Below are positions 19,150-30,961 of a DNA stretch of 64,000 nucleotides, piece after piece; position 1 is the first letter of the stretch, and each line of letters opens with the position of its first letter. The notes under the pieces were generated by a model. That model was not told where the DNA came from. It saw only the letters and a program-made list of their open reading frames with translations, and searched no databases. The position numbers and the translations under genes were made by a program. Origin of the DNA: Corynebacterium minutissimum (GTDB lineage: Bacteria > Actinomycetota > Actinomycetes > Mycobacteriales > Mycobacteriaceae). Where the stretch lies: NCBI RefSeq assembly GCF_000988205.1, contig NZ_LAYQ01000013.1, positions 91,441 to 155,440 of the forward strand, in the 5' to 3' direction.

Positions 19150-20433
19150 ATGACTGACCCCCGCCGCTTCATCCCGAAGATGGATGAGATCCTCCAGTAC
19201 CCAGCGGTGCAGGACGCCCACCAACGATTGGCGCCGCATTCGGTCCGCGCGATCATCGACGCCGTGCTTGCCGACGCCCGCTCCGGCTCCCTCGACCCCA
19301 CCCGCATTCAAGAGGAGCTGGCCGACAGACTGGAAGCAGCGCAGCCCTATTCCTTGCGCCGCGTCATTAACGCCACGGGCGTGATCATCCACACGAACCT
19401 GGGCCGCGCCCCTTTGCCGCCGGCAGCGGTAGATGCGCTCGTGGCAGCAGCTGGCTACACGGACGTCGAGATGGACTTGGACAGCGGCCTGCGCTCACGG
19501 GATAGGGGCCGTGGCGCGGTCGACGCTGTCTTGGCTGCCTGCCCCGGCGCGGAGGATGCACTGGTGGTCAACAATGGGGCATCCGCGCTGTTGCTGGCGA
19601 CCGCCGCCTTGGCCCCGGACAAGGAGGTCATCATTTCCCGCGGCGAACTTATTGAGATTGGTGCGGGCTTCCGTCTGCCGGAGCTCATCGAGTCCACGGC
19701 CACACGGCTGCGGGAGGTGGGCGCGACGAACCGCACCCACGTGGCGGACTACGAGCGGGCGCTCGGGGAGAACACCGGGGCGATTCTCAAGGTGCATCCC
19801 TCGAACTTCTTGATCAGTGGGTTTACGTCTTCTGTGTCGGTTGCAGCCCTGCGCAGACTCACAGATCTGCCGCTCATCGTGGATATCGGCTCAGGGTTGC
19901 TCGCACCCGATGAGGTGCTTCCTGAGGAACCCTCCGCCAGCGAGGCTCTTCGGGATGGCGCGGACGTAGTGCTCTTCTCGGGGGATAAGCTCCTCGGCGG
20001 ACCGCAAGCCGGCGTGCTTGTGGGAAAGAAGGAAGCGATCGCCGCGTGTAAGAAACATCCGCTGGCGAGGGCGGTGCGCATCGACAAGCTGCGGCTTAAC
20101 GCGCTCGAGGCCTCCCTTGCCACTCCCTCCAACGCCGTGCAGGATGCGCTGCACATTGACGCTAAACGTCATCGCGAGCGTACCGAGAAGGTCGCCGCGG
20201 CGGTGGGCGGCGAGGTTGTCGAGCATGCCGGGCGTGTGGGCGGCGGCGGGGCGCCCGAGGTACCGCTGCCGGGCTGGGCTGTGGCGTTGCCAGAGGAGCT
20301 GGCGCGTCCACTGCGGTTGGGCGAGCCTCCTGTGGTGGCACGCGTGAACCAGGGACGCTGCCTGGTGGATGTGCGCTGCGTGCCGGAGGCGCAGGACGCG
20401 GAGCTTATTGCTGCGATTCAGGCGGTGATGTAG
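19150..20433 (+). CDS. selA: L-seryl-tRNA(Sec) selenium transferase
   Basis: The 427-residue PLP enzyme converts Ser-tRNA-Sec to Sec-tRNA-Sec with selenophosphate. It shows RRVINATGVIIHTNLGRAPL in the N-terminal third and the PLP-lysine motif FSGDKLLGGPQAG near residue 280. The ATG at 19150 sits seven bases after AGGAGG; an in-frame TTG three bases earlier is less likely. It lies between tRNA-Sec and selB and its stop is directly followed by the selB start. Confidence 0.95.
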   Translation: MTDPRRFIPKMDEILQYPAVQDAHQRLAPHSVRAIIDAVLADARSGSLDPTRIQEELADRLEAAQPYSLRRVINATGVIIHTNLGRAPLPPAAVDALVAAAGYTDVEMDLDSGLRSRDRGRGAVDAVLAACPGAEDALVVNNGASALLLATAALAPDKEVIISRGELIEIGAGFRLPELIESTATRLREVGATNRTHVADYERALGENTGAILKVHPSNFLISGFTSSVSVAALRRLTDLPLIVDIGSGLLAPDEVLPEEPSASEALRDGADVVLFSGDKLLGGPQAGVLVGKKEAIAACKKHPLARAVRIDKLRLNALEASLATPSNAVQDALHIDAKRHRERTEKVAAAVGGEVVEHAGRVGGGGAPEVPLPGWAVALPEELARPLRLGEPPVVARVNQGRCLVDVRCVPEAQDAELIAAIQAVM

Positions 20434-22224
20434 GTGTACGTTGTGGCGACCGCCGGGCATGTGGATCACGGAAAGTCGAGCCTGGTGAAGGCGCTGACGG
20501 GAATGGAGCCGGATCGTTGGGAGGAAGAGAAGCGGCGCGGCCTAACCATTGACTTGGGCTTCGTGTGGATGAAGCTGGACTCCGGCGCTGACGTAGCTTT
20601 TGTCGATGTGCCGGGGCACGAGAAGTTCCTGGGCAACATGCTGGCCGGGGTGGGGCCCGCGCCGGTGGTGCTCTTTGTCGTGGCGGCCGATGAAGGCTGG
20701 CAGGCGCAGTCCACAGATCATCGGGATGCATTGCGCGCGGTGGGAATCGAACATGGCGTGGTGGCGCTGACTCGTGCGGATAAGGCGGATGCTGCCCGCC
20801 GCGCTGAGGTCACCGCGCAGGTCAAGGCAGAGCTGGCTGGAACAGCGCTTGCCGACGCTCCCGTGGTCGAAGTCTCCGCAAAGACCGGCGAAGGCGTGGG
20901 GACATTGCGCACTGAGCTGGATCGGGTGCTCGCCGCTATGCCCGCGCCGGATCCTCAGGCACGCGTGCGGTTGTGGGTCGATCGCGCCTTCAGCGTGAAG
21001 GGCGCTGGCACCGTGGTGACGGGAACGCTGGCGGCGGGGACTGTCTCGGTGGGGGATGAGCTGCAGCTTGGCGGGCAACTCGTGACGGTGCGCGGCGTGC
21101 ACAGTGAAAACATGTCGGTGGACAGCGCTGGTCCGGTTACGCGTGTAGCGCTCAACCTTCGTGGGGTGGCCGCGGATGAGGTTCATCGTGGGGATGCACT
21201 GCTGAGCCCAGGGCGCTGGCGGGTGCTCGATACCGTGGATATTCGCCGCACCTTTGGCACTGAGATGGCTGAGCTTCCCCAGAACCTCGTGGTGCACATC
21301 GGCACCGCGGGCGTTGGTGCCCGTCTGCGGCCTTTAGGCGGTGAGTTCGCGCGGTTGACACTGGAATGCCCGCTGCCACTCACGCTGCTCGATAGGTTTG
21401 TGGTGCGCAGCCCCGGCGGGCGGCACGTAACGGCGGGCTTCGAAGTCGTGGACGTGCACCCGGCCGTGCTGAGTAGACGTGGTGATGCAAAGAAGCGCGC
21501 AGCTGCGCTAGAAGTTTTAGAAGCAACCAACCCGTCCGAGTGGCTCAAGCGCTGCGGCTACGCTGCACGTGAAGAGCTCGTGCGCGATGGCTTCTCGGTG
21601 GAGGAAAAGCCTGCCGGAGTCATCGAGTTCGCTCAGTGGTGGATTGCCGCACGACAGGTGACCGCGTGGAAGGACGCACTTCTGCGTGCGGTCGACGAAC
21701 ACAGGGCAGCCAACCCGCTATCCCCAGGACTGACGAAAGCAGCGGCCATGGACGCGCTGAACCTGTCAGAGCCGGCCCTGCTGGGCCTAGCAGTAGCGGC
21801 AGCCAAGCTCGAATCGGTCGATGGCGTGCTGCGCGTGCCCGGTCAGTCCGTCGACCTGGGCCCCGCGGAGAGGGGAGTAGCTGAGCTCGAGCAACGCCTG
21901 CACGCCGAGCCTTTCGCTGCCCCGGAGGCAGAAGAACTCAAGGAACTAGGACTGGGCCCCAAAGAGCTCGCCGCTGCCGAGCGCGCCGGGCGTGTGCTCC
22001 GGTTAGACAAAGGCGTTGTGCTTTTGCCTTCCGCTCCTCGCGAGGCACTCGAAGTTGTCTCTACGTTGGAACAGCCTTTCACCCTCTCGGAGGCGCGCCA
22101 AGCCCTGGGGACGACGCGCCGGGTTGCCATCCCGCTCTTCGAGCACCTCGATGCCACCGGCGCGACCCGCCTAGTCGACGGCAAGCGCTTCGCATTCGGG
22201 CCAGGGGCAAAGGAACCAAAGTAA
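20434..22224 (+). CDS. selB: Selenocysteine-specific elongation factor
   Basis: This 596-residue GTPase delivers Sec-tRNA to UGA codons marked by a SECIS hairpin. The G domain has GHVDHGKSSLVKALTG, DVPGHEKFLGNML and TRADKAD, followed by EF-Tu-like beta barrels. The C-terminal half contains the winged-helix repeats that bind SECIS RNA. The GTG start follows the selA stop without a gap, which suggests translational coupling. The likely target is the hairpin in fdhA at 13191-13207. Confidence 0.94.
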   Translation: MYVVATAGHVDHGKSSLVKALTGMEPDRWEEEKRRGLTIDLGFVWMKLDSGADVAFVDVPGHEKFLGNMLAGVGPAPVVLFVVAADEGWQAQSTDHRDALRAVGIEHGVVALTRADKADAARRAEVTAQVKAELAGTALADAPVVEVSAKTGEGVGTLRTELDRVLAAMPAPDPQARVRLWVDRAFSVKGAGTVVTGTLAAGTVSVGDELQLGGQLVTVRGVHSENMSVDSAGPVTRVALNLRGVAADEVHRGDALLSPGRWRVLDTVDIRRTFGTEMAELPQNLVVHIGTAGVGARLRPLGGEFARLTLECPLPLTLLDRFVVRSPGGRHVTAGFEVVDVHPAVLSRRGDAKKRAAALEVLEATNPSEWLKRCGYAAREELVRDGFSVEEKPAGVIEFAQWWIAARQVTAWKDALLRAVDEHRAANPLSPGLTKAAAMDALNLSEPALLGLAVAAAKLESVDGVLRVPGQSVDLGPAERGVAELEQRLHAEPFAAPEAEELKELGLGPKELAAAERAGRVLRLDKGVVLLPSAPREALEVVSTLEQPFTLSEARQALGTTRRVAIPLFEHLDATGATRLVDGKRFAFGPGAKEPK

Positions 22225-22310
22225 AGGCACCATTTGTCGCCGGTTTTCGGAGAAATCCCAGGTCAATGAATTAGCGTAAGTGCATAAGGTGCCAGTCAAA
22301 AGGTGCCTTT
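22223..22310. terminator. Inverted repeat between convergent selB and a hypothetical gene
   Basis: AAAGGCACC at 22223-22231 is the exact complement of GGTGCCTTT at 22302-22310, with a further copy of AAGGTGCC at 22286-22293. The stop codons of both convergent genes lie in or at the edge of this repeat. A hairpin here could end transcription from both sides, but the loop is long and there is no clear T-tract. Confidence 0.35.
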
Positions 22311-23129
22311 GGGGGACGTGAAGGCACGCGATCCGGTGGGCAGAGGTGAGGCAAGAGGATCCGCAGGCGTGGTGAACTCCCAATCGGCGTCAGGGTCGAG
22401 CGCTGGCGGGATGGCGGGCTTGTCCGAGTCGAGCGGCAGCGGTGGGACCGCGGGGGCGAAGAGCTCAACAGGGTCTGCGGGGGCGAGGGGAAGGTCCACT
22501 GCGATGCGGCCCCCGGCGGCATAGGCGCGGGCGGCCAGGGAAGCACCGGACTGGGTGGCGGCCGCGAATGCGGCGGCCAGCGCCGGGGAATCGGAGAGCT
22601 CCGCGCACGGTCCGAGGACGAGGTTGTCGTGGGTGGCGAGGACGGTGCCGTCGAGAAGCGCAAGCGTCACGATAAGCTGCTCGGTTCCCATCTCGCGCAC
22701 CTGGTGCGCGGTGAGCTCACCTTCCGCGACACGAACGAGGACGCCGTCCCCACCGCTGAGCAGGGCAGTACCCGCCGGCTGATTGTTTGCGGGAATCATC
22801 CACGGGTCGAGTCCCAGGGCAACGGCGACCTCCACCTCGCCATCAACAATCTCGACGGTGGCTTGCGTCGTTGGAGTCATCGCCGCAGTGCGCAGACGAT
22901 TGAGCGCCTGATACCCGGAGGACTCCTCGCCATCGAGCGCGCCCAGAAAACCGAAATCCGAGCGCACACGCCAGCCTCCCGTGGTGGGGTCGGGGAGCAA
23001 GGACACGTCGACGAGCGCAGGCTGCTGCGCCAACCCCGGGATGCTCAGCGCGGTGCCGAGGCTAAGATGCTCGAGAATCGCGACGTGCTCAACACCAAAG
23101 TAAGACGGAGCCAGCGGATATAGCGCCAT
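22296..23129 (-). CDS. Hypothetical protein, about 277 residues
   Basis: No family was recognised. The protein is acidic, lacks a signal peptide or membrane segments, and ends in a Pro-rich stretch (VELFAPAVPPLPLDSDKPAI, then ALDPDADWEF). An ATG at 23129 starting MALYPLAPSY is used; GTG at 23144 is an alternative start. It is convergent with selB and divergent from the ZIP transporter. Codon use resembles its neighbours, so it looks like a real gene. Confidence 0.6.
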   Translation of the reverse strand: MALYPLAPSYFGVEHVAILEHLSLGTALSIPGLAQQPALVDVSLLPDPTTGGWRVRSDFGFLGALDGEESSGYQALNRLRTAAMTPTTQATVEIVDGEVEVAVALGLDPWMIPANNQPAGTALLSGGDGVLVRVAEGELTAHQVREMGTEQLIVTLALLDGTVLATHDNLVLGPCAELSDSPALAAAFAAATQSGASLAARAYAAGGRIAVDLPLAPADPVELFAPAVPPLPLDSDKPAIPPALDPDADWEFTTPADPLASPLPTGSRAFTSPKGTF

Positions 23130-23223
23130 AGTTGCGACAGTCACCTCAAGAGTCAGATGGGATGCGATGGACTTCTTTCAAGCTTACGCAGAGGCCGGGT
23201 TAGACACGCTATAGTTTGCCACT

Positions 23224-24020
23224 ATGGACTTAGCCACCATCGCGTTCGCTTTCAGCCTCGTGTTGCTGTCTGGCTTGTCGACATCCATCGGAGGCGCCCT
23301 CGCCGTAGGCAAGAGAGAACCTGGCCCTAAGTTCATGGCCGCTGCCCTGGGCCTGTCCGCGGGCGTGATGCTCTACGTCTCCTTCATGGAAATCCTGCCG
23401 GAGGCCCTGAAGAAGCTAGAAAGCACCCTTGGGGACGAAGCGCGCGCCACCTGGACGATGATGGCGGCATTCTTCGCGGGCATTGCGATTATCGCCATCA
23501 TTGACCGCCTGGTACCTGAAGAGATCAACCCGCACGAGCCGGCCACGACCGAAGAAGAGGCGCGGCGCAAAAGGCTGATGAAGACCGGCATGTTCACCGC
23601 CTTCGCGCTGGCCATTCACAATTTCCCGGAGGCTTCGCCACGTTCCTCTCGGGACTTGAAGCTCCAGAGATCGCCATCCCCGTTGCCGTGGCTATCGCCA
23701 TTCACAACATCCCCGAGGGCATTGCGGTGGCGGTACCCCTGCGCAGCGCAACGGGCTCGCGGAAGAAGGCCTTCTGGTGGGCCACGTTATCGGGGTTGGC
23801 CGAGCCCCTCGGCGCTCTCATCGGCTTCGCGCTGCTGATGCCGTTTATCGGGCCGATGACATTTGGCATCAGCTTCGCCGTCATCGCCGGCATCATGGTG
23901 TTCATCTCCCTCGATGAGCTCTTGCCCACGGCGGAGGAAACCGGCGAACACCACTGCGCCATCTACGGGCTTATCGCCGGCATGGCGGTCATGGCGGTTT
24001 CACTCGCGCTGTTTATTTAG
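23224..24020 (+). pseudogene. ZIP-family metal transporter (ZupT-like), one frameshift
   Basis: Two overlapping frames give one transporter of about 265 residues. The first has SGLSTSIGGALAV, YVSFMEILPEAL and the metal-site helix ALAIHNFPE; the second has AIAIHNIPEGIAVAVPL and SLDELLPTAEE. Adding one G at about 23632 (GGAGGCT to GGAGGGCT) joins them as HNFPEGFATFLSGLEAPEIA. The His/Asn-Pro-Glu-Gly pairs are the transport site for Zn and related divalent metals. Apart from the single missing base the gene appears normal. Confidence 0.85.
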
Positions 24021-24023
24021 AGG

Positions 24024-24943
24024 TTATTTCACGCGCTCCGCGGTGGCCTTGACCGCCATGACAATGCTGACGATAACGGCGCCCAGAATAAAGCCGCACA
24101 GCATGGACAAGCCGGTGTCCGCCAACCAGGCGAGGGCGCCGTTGTTGATGCTCTCTGTCACGTGGTGGATAAAGCCATAAGGCTGCTCGGCGCCGAATTC
24201 GCTCAGGCCCTTGACCACGATGTGGCCGCCCACCCACAGCATGGCGGCGGTGCCGATGATGCCGATGATGTTGAGCACGATGGGCATGCCCTTCACCAAC
24301 GCGGTACCCAGGGCGGAGTCACCATCGTGGCGCTTGAGCAGGGCGACGCCGATGTCATCCATCTTGACTAGCAGCCCGACGGCGCCGTAGACGCCCAAGG
24401 TGAGGAGGACACCGACGGTGACTAGGGTGCCGAGGCGCAGCCAGAAGGGTTGGTCCATGACCTCGTTGAGGGAGATGACCATGATCTCGGCGGAGAGGAT
24501 GAGGTCCGTGGTGATAGCGGACTTGACCAGGGAGTCTTCGGCCTCAGGGCCTCTTTCTTCCGCTGGCTTTTCCTCCTTTTCGCCGCGGTGGAAAACTGAG
24601 TGGAAGATCTTCTCCGCGCCCTCGAAGCACAGGTAAGTACCGCCGCACATGAGGATGGGAGTCAGGGCCCAAGGCGCGATCCACGACAGGATGAGCGCGA
24701 TGGGCAGGATGATGACGAGCTTGTTGATGAGCGAGCCCTTGGTGATGCGCCAGATCATTGGCAGCTCGCGCTGCGGCTTGACGCCCTGGACATATTGGGG
24801 TGTGACGGCGGCGTCATCGACGACGACTCCGGCGGCTTTCATCGAAGTCTTTCCGGCTAGCGCTGCCACGTCGTCGACGCTGGAGGCAGCGGAGCGGGCG
24901 ATCAGGCGACGTCGTCAAGCAGGGCAAAGAGGCCACCGGCCAT
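24024..24943 (-). pseudogene. DUF808 (YedI-like) membrane protein, one frameshift
   Basis: The protein should begin at ATG 24943 with MAGGLFALLDDVA, the typical DUF808 start, but a one-base loss near 24905 (CAGGC instead of CAGGGC on the plus strand) causes a stop right after. From about 24900 the frame is open for the rest: SVDDVAALAGKTSMKAAGVV, then several membrane segments. The total is about 306 residues, normal for the family. Function is unknown. It converges with the ZIP gene, with three bases between stops. Confidence 0.82.
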
Positions 24944-24985
24944 GGCTCACATCCTTAGGGGTAGGGGAGAAGTGTCTCCCCAACT

Positions 24986-25522
24986 TTACTCGGCAGGAAC
25001 GAGCTCTACATCCTCTGCCCATGTGAGGTCCATGCCCAGCGTGCGCAGCCAATTCATGGCGTCATCGCCGTAACGCGTGATGCCCTCGACGGCGGCCAGC
25101 GTGCGCTCCATGGCGCGCTCGGCCTCCTCGGCGCTGATAAGGCCGTTGGAGGTGGCCGCGGCTAGCTCGTCGATGTCGAGCACGTCGACCGGCTCGCCGG
25201 AGGTAGAAACCAAGTCAACGTAGAGATCGCGGGTGGTCCACACGTCCCCGTCAACGTCGATGTCGGCGATGTCGATGTAGAAGTCCTGGTGCACGTCCAC
25301 GCCCTCGCGGAAGTGGAAGATATTGGCGCGCAGGCCGAGCTCCGGCAGCAGCCAAGATTCGAGGTAGCCGAAGCGCGGGTGGTTGGCGCCGCGGGCCATG
25401 TACAGGCCAAAATCGGTGACCCGGTAGGTGTCTACCTCGCGCTGGAAACCTTTCGGGTCGACATTGATGTTGTCGGCCGTATTGAAGGTCTCTTGCTTGA
25501 CTGGGTGCAGATCTGTGCTCAT
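24986..25522 (-). CDS. DUF402 protein (Rv1156-like)
   Basis: The 178-residue protein has the DUF402 core (YRVTDFGLYMARG, then DFYIDIADIDVDGDVWTTRDLYVDLV), with the conserved acidic pattern of this family. Some DUF402 proteins are nucleoside phosphatases; the activity here is not known. ATG 25522 is chosen because GAGGTGAAC precedes it and it overlaps the stop of the upstream gene (TAATG). Its position next to a secreted Rv1157c-like protein matches the mycobacterial order. Confidence 0.82.
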   Translation of the reverse strand: MSTDLHPVKQETFNTADNINVDPKGFQREVDTYRVTDFGLYMARGANHPRFGYLESWLLPELGLRANIFHFREGVDVHQDFYIDIADIDVDGDVWTTRDLYVDLVSTSGEPVDVLDIDELAAATSNGLISAEEAERAMERTLAAVEGITRYGDDAMNWLRTLGMDLTWAEDVELVPAE

Positions 25523-26241
25523 TAGTTCACCTCGAGGAAAGCCGCGGTAGGTGGGAAGGAACACGAGGATTCAGCAGTGTTGACCGCACCGGAGAGGACC
25601 GCCACGACGGTACCCTTGCCGGTCGTTGCGCGGCCCGAGACCGTGGTTGGCCCATCGGTGTTGATGCCGTTGTTGAAGAGGGGAGTGGTGCCGAACTGGA
25701 AGGTGTCCAGGTTGAACCACTGGACGCGCATGGCGCCCTGTTCTTCAGCGGCGGTCGGGGTACCCAGGGCGGTGAAGAGGAAGACGGCTTCGCCTTCACC
25801 GGCGCCTGGGGCCGGCATATCGGTTGGGCCCGGTACGGCGATGGCGGAACCCACCGAATCGCCCTGCCCGCCGATGCACTGCGCGGAGACCGTGGGCCAG
25901 TAGAACTGGCGGAAGCCGGGGTTATTTCCCTCCGGCATCGCGACGCCGCCCTCACCGCCGTCACCAGCGGTGAAGTTGAGTGCGGTGAGGATGGCGCTGC
26001 GGGCCTCCTGCGGGATCCATGGCTGTGCCGCGAAAGCACGAACGCGCTCCTGCGTCTCCGGGGTGGGACGGCCGAGGCTGTCCAGCGGGTTGCTGCTCTG
26101 AGGAACGTTCACCAGCGAGGAGAGATCAGGGGCGCCGGCATGCGCGGGCGTGATGCTGAGCAGGCCCACCATCAGGGCAGCAGTGAGTCCGGCTACGCCG
26201 CGACGGGCGGAACCGGTGGAGTGCTGTTCAGAAAAGGCCAT
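25522..26241 (-). CDS. Secreted Rv1157c-like protein
   Basis: The 239-residue protein has a signal peptide (RRGVAGLTAALMVGLLSITPAHA, cleavage near AHA-GA). The mature part contains EARSAILTALNFTAG and RQFYWPTVSAQCIGGQGDS and ends with a second Cys in SSCSFPP, so one disulfide is likely. Identification rests on the gene order (upstream of a DUF402 gene and near typA) and general composition. Function is unknown; it should be exported to the cell envelope or medium. Confidence 0.65.
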   Translation of the reverse strand: MAFSEQHSTGSARRGVAGLTAALMVGLLSITPAHAGAPDLSSLVNVPQSSNPLDSLGRPTPETQERVRAFAAQPWIPQEARSAILTALNFTAGDGGEGGVAMPEGNNPGFRQFYWPTVSAQCIGGQGDSVGSAIAVPGPTDMPAPGAGEGEAVFLFTALGTPTAAEEQGAMRVQWFNLDTFQFGTTPLFNNGINTDGPTTVSGRATTGKGTVVAVLSGAVNTAESSCSFPPTAAFLEVN

Positions 26242-26405
26242 GGAGAATCCTTGCGTGTGGGTGGGGGAAGTGACGTCACAGAAACTACACAGTGATCACA
26301 TCAGCCACAATAGTATCTGCTGTCACAATATTCACTTTTTCGGCGTAGTCAACTCTTTTTAGAGCCCTACTGTGCGGTATGTCGGTGCTTGATACCAATC
26401 TGTTA

Positions 26406-26429
26406 CATCCCGCAGCGCTCTGCGGGATG
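26406..26429. terminator. Perfect 10-bp hairpin upstream of typA
   Basis: CATCCCGCAG and CTGCGGGATG are exact complements around a CGCT loop. There is no T-tract, so it may be a regulatory hairpin in the typA leader region rather than a terminator. TATATTTAAG at about 26465-26474 further downstream could belong to the typA promoter. Confidence 0.4.
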
Positions 26430-26522
26430 ATGCGCGCGATGCTGCACATCAAAGGGCTAGAGAGTATATTTAAGGGCCGTTCACATCGCTAACGCACCAT
26501 GCTTTGAAGGAGCACCCCACAC

Positions 26523-28433
<1,911 letters not shown>

Positions 28434-28501
28434 TTCGCTCAGCGCCGCCCCGGGCAACTACAGTGGTAGGGAAAGTTTTCGGAATGTAAAGGTTGTGTGG
28501 A

Positions 28502-30103
28502 GTGGACCGTTTCCTGCCTCGGCTTGGCGTTATCCTCGCAGCCGCCCTGCTTACCGCCTGCCAGGCCAACCCCGGTCCGCCGCCGGTGGTAGATGAGAAC
28601 GATCGCAGTACCACTCCAACGAATTCCAGCACCACGGCCCCGCCACCTGAGGCAGCACCCGAAGAGGACCTTCTGCCGGAGCGCAGCACCGTGGCGATTG
28701 GGGTGGACCCGCTGCGCGGCGGGCTCAACCCACACCTAGTGGCGAACAACTCCGAGCTGGTCAACCAGATTGCGGAGCTGGTCCTTCCTTCAGCTTTCCA
28801 CGGCTCTGAGATGGATACGGATGTCCTGGAATCCGCAGAGGAGATCGAAGCCCCCGGCAGCATTGCCATGCGGGTACGCTATACCATCGCCGGGCCGGCG
28901 CAATGGTCGGATGGCACGCCGATCAGCGGCTCCGATTTTAACTACCTGTGGTCACAGATAACGCGCACGCCGGGCGCGAAGGACGTGGCTGGCTACCGGG
29001 CAATTACAGCCGTGCGGACCTCCGGGAATGGGCGCGTGGTCACCGTTGACTTTGCCCATCGCGTGGAGGATTGGCAGAAGCTCTTTGCCAACCTCGTGCC
29101 CTCCCACCTCCTGGAAGACCGCGATTTCGCCTCGGCCCTGGCTGACGGGATCCCCGCCTCGGCCGGGCGCTACCTCGTCGCCGGAATGGATCGCGGCCGG
29201 GGAATCATTACCCTCAACCGCAACGACCGGTTCTGGGGAGAAGATCCCGCGAATATCGACGTCATTCAGCTGCGCGCTGTGCGCGATACCGCGCAGGCGG
29301 TGAACATGTTGCGCTCGCACCAGATCGGTTTTGCTGATATCACCCCGCAGCAGACCACCCTGGAGAATTTGAGCCTGCTCAGCAACGTCAATACCGGTGT
29401 GGTGACCCGGCAACGCCAGCTGCGGCTGAACATGTCGGCCGTCGAGGGAGCGTTCGATGAACAGGCGCAACGCCGTGCGTTGGCCTCGCTTCTCGACACC
29501 GACCAACTAGCCCGCCTCGCCACCGGCCGCGCCTCGGAGCTCAAGGCTGGGAACAATCCCTTCGATAGCCACGCGGAGCTCGCCCCATTGCGCGAGCGTG
29601 CGGGCCGCAAGCCGGTGAGGATTGCCGTGGATCCCCAGTACCCCACCGCCTTGGCGGCGGCCACCACCATCGTGGACGTGCTCCAAGCCAAGGCCATCGA
29701 CGCGGAGGTCGTCACCGAACGCCTGACCACGATTACCTCCGACCTGCTCCCAGCGGGCAAGGTGGATGCTGTGGTGGCGTGGGATGAGAACGGCGAGGAC
29801 GCACTCAGCCTGGCCAACTATTTCGTGTGCGCGACACCCACGCGCCCGGCGGCAACGTTGTCCGGGTACTGCCCGGACAACTCCGCCGACACTGCCCTGG
29901 GCATTCTCTCTGGCGACGTGGATTCCGCGACCGCGCAGGAGCGCGTAGAGCATCTCAACAGGGAGGAAGCGCTCTTCGTCCCGCTGCTCAACGAGGTGCG
30001 TATCCACGCTTTGGGCAAGGGTATTGTTGGCCCCGGACAAAGCATTGAGGACTGGGACTCCGGCCTCATCAGCGCACCGCAGTGGAGGAAAGATGATGAC
30101 TAA
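28502..30103 (+). CDS. lpqW: LpqW-like ABC-type substrate-binding lipoprotein
   Basis: The 533-residue protein has a lipobox (GVILAAALLTAC) and then a Pro/Ser/Thr linker, followed by an extracytoplasmic family 5 solute-binding fold (VGVDPLRGGLNPH, YTIAGPAQWSDGTPISGSDF). In mycobacteria LpqW lies between typA and mshB and tunes lipomannan/lipoarabinomannan synthesis; the same role here is an inference from synteny. A GTG at 28502 is preferred to TTG at 28493. Its stop overlaps the next start. Confidence 0.83.
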   Translation: MDRFLPRLGVILAAALLTACQANPGPPPVVDENDRSTTPTNSSTTAPPPEAAPEEDLLPERSTVAIGVDPLRGGLNPHLVANNSELVNQIAELVLPSAFHGSEMDTDVLESAEEIEAPGSIAMRVRYTIAGPAQWSDGTPISGSDFNYLWSQITRTPGAKDVAGYRAITAVRTSGNGRVVTVDFAHRVEDWQKLFANLVPSHLLEDRDFASALADGIPASAGRYLVAGMDRGRGIITLNRNDRFWGEDPANIDVIQLRAVRDTAQAVNMLRSHQIGFADITPQQTTLENLSLLSNVNTGVVTRQRQLRLNMSAVEGAFDEQAQRRALASLLDTDQLARLATGRASELKAGNNPFDSHAELAPLRERAGRKPVRIAVDPQYPTALAAATTIVDVLQAKAIDAEVVTERLTTITSDLLPAGKVDAVVAWDENGEDALSLANYFVCATPTRPAATLSGYCPDNSADTALGILSGDVDSATAQERVEHLNREEALFVPLLNEVRIHALGKGIVGPGQSIEDWDSGLISAPQWRKDDD

Positions 30104-30961
30104 GGATCTCACCGGCTACCGTGTCGTGGCCGTTCATGCCCACCCAGATGACGAGGTGCTTTTTACCGGCGGAACGTTGGCGGACTTGTCCGCGCGCGGT
30201 GCGGAGGTCACCGTGATTACCGCGACGCTGGGTGAGGAAGGCGAGATCATCGGCGAGCCCTACCAGGGCCTCGCGGAGACCGACCAGCTGGGAGGGTTCC
30301 GCGCCTGGGAGCTTAAGCACGCGCTCGACGCTTTAGGCGTCGACGGCATCCAGCTGGGTGGTTTCGGGCACTTCCGCGATTCCGGCATGGAAGGCTCGCC
30401 CGCTCACGAGAATCCGCGGGCCCTGGTCAACCGCGTGGAAGAGGCCGCCGACCTGTTGCGGGGCCACCTTGTCGCGCTGCGTCCACATGCAGTGCTGACC
30501 TATGGCCCGGACGGCGGTTACGGGCACCCCGACCATATCGCTGTGCACAAGGCCGTGCATGCGGCTGCCTCGCCTGAGCAGCGCATCTGGTGGGCCGTCT
30601 TTGAGCGCGCCGCGCACTACCGCGGCCTCGATGCTGTTACCCCTCCGGAGGCTGGAGCCTGCCCGATAAAGAGTACCTGGATAACTTCACCAATGCTGGC
30701 TGCGATGTGACCTACGAGCTCAGCGACGCGGCACTTGCTGCCAAGCGCGCCGCGATGCTGGCCCACGCCACGCAGATCTGGCTTGCCGACGGCTCCCTCA
30801 CTACCGTCAACCCTCACGCCGCCCAGGCGGGCTTGAAGGATCCCGTGGAGGTTCCCGCTGCCTATGCCTTGTCCAACCTGCTCACCATGCCGCTGCTGCG
30901 CCAGGAGTTCTACCAGCTGGGCCAAGGTGAGCCGCAGGATTCATTGTTGGGGGAGAAATGA
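30096..30961 (+). pseudogene. mshB: MshB-like N-acetyl-glucosaminyl-inositol deacetylase, one frameshift
   Basis: The N-terminal part shows the zinc-site motif AVHAHPDDEVLFTGG and the second signature GPDGGYGHPDHIAVHKA of the LmbE/MshB family. Mycothiol synthesis uses this deacetylase on GlcNAc-inositol. The frame breaks near 30651: adding one G (GGAGGCT to GGAGGGCT) gives PPEGWSLPDKEYLDNF and runs on to the stop at 30961. Start is ATG 30096 (or 30093) after GGAGG, inside the lpqW stop. The final ATGA overlaps the next gene. The break is probably a sequence error. Confidence 0.85.
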
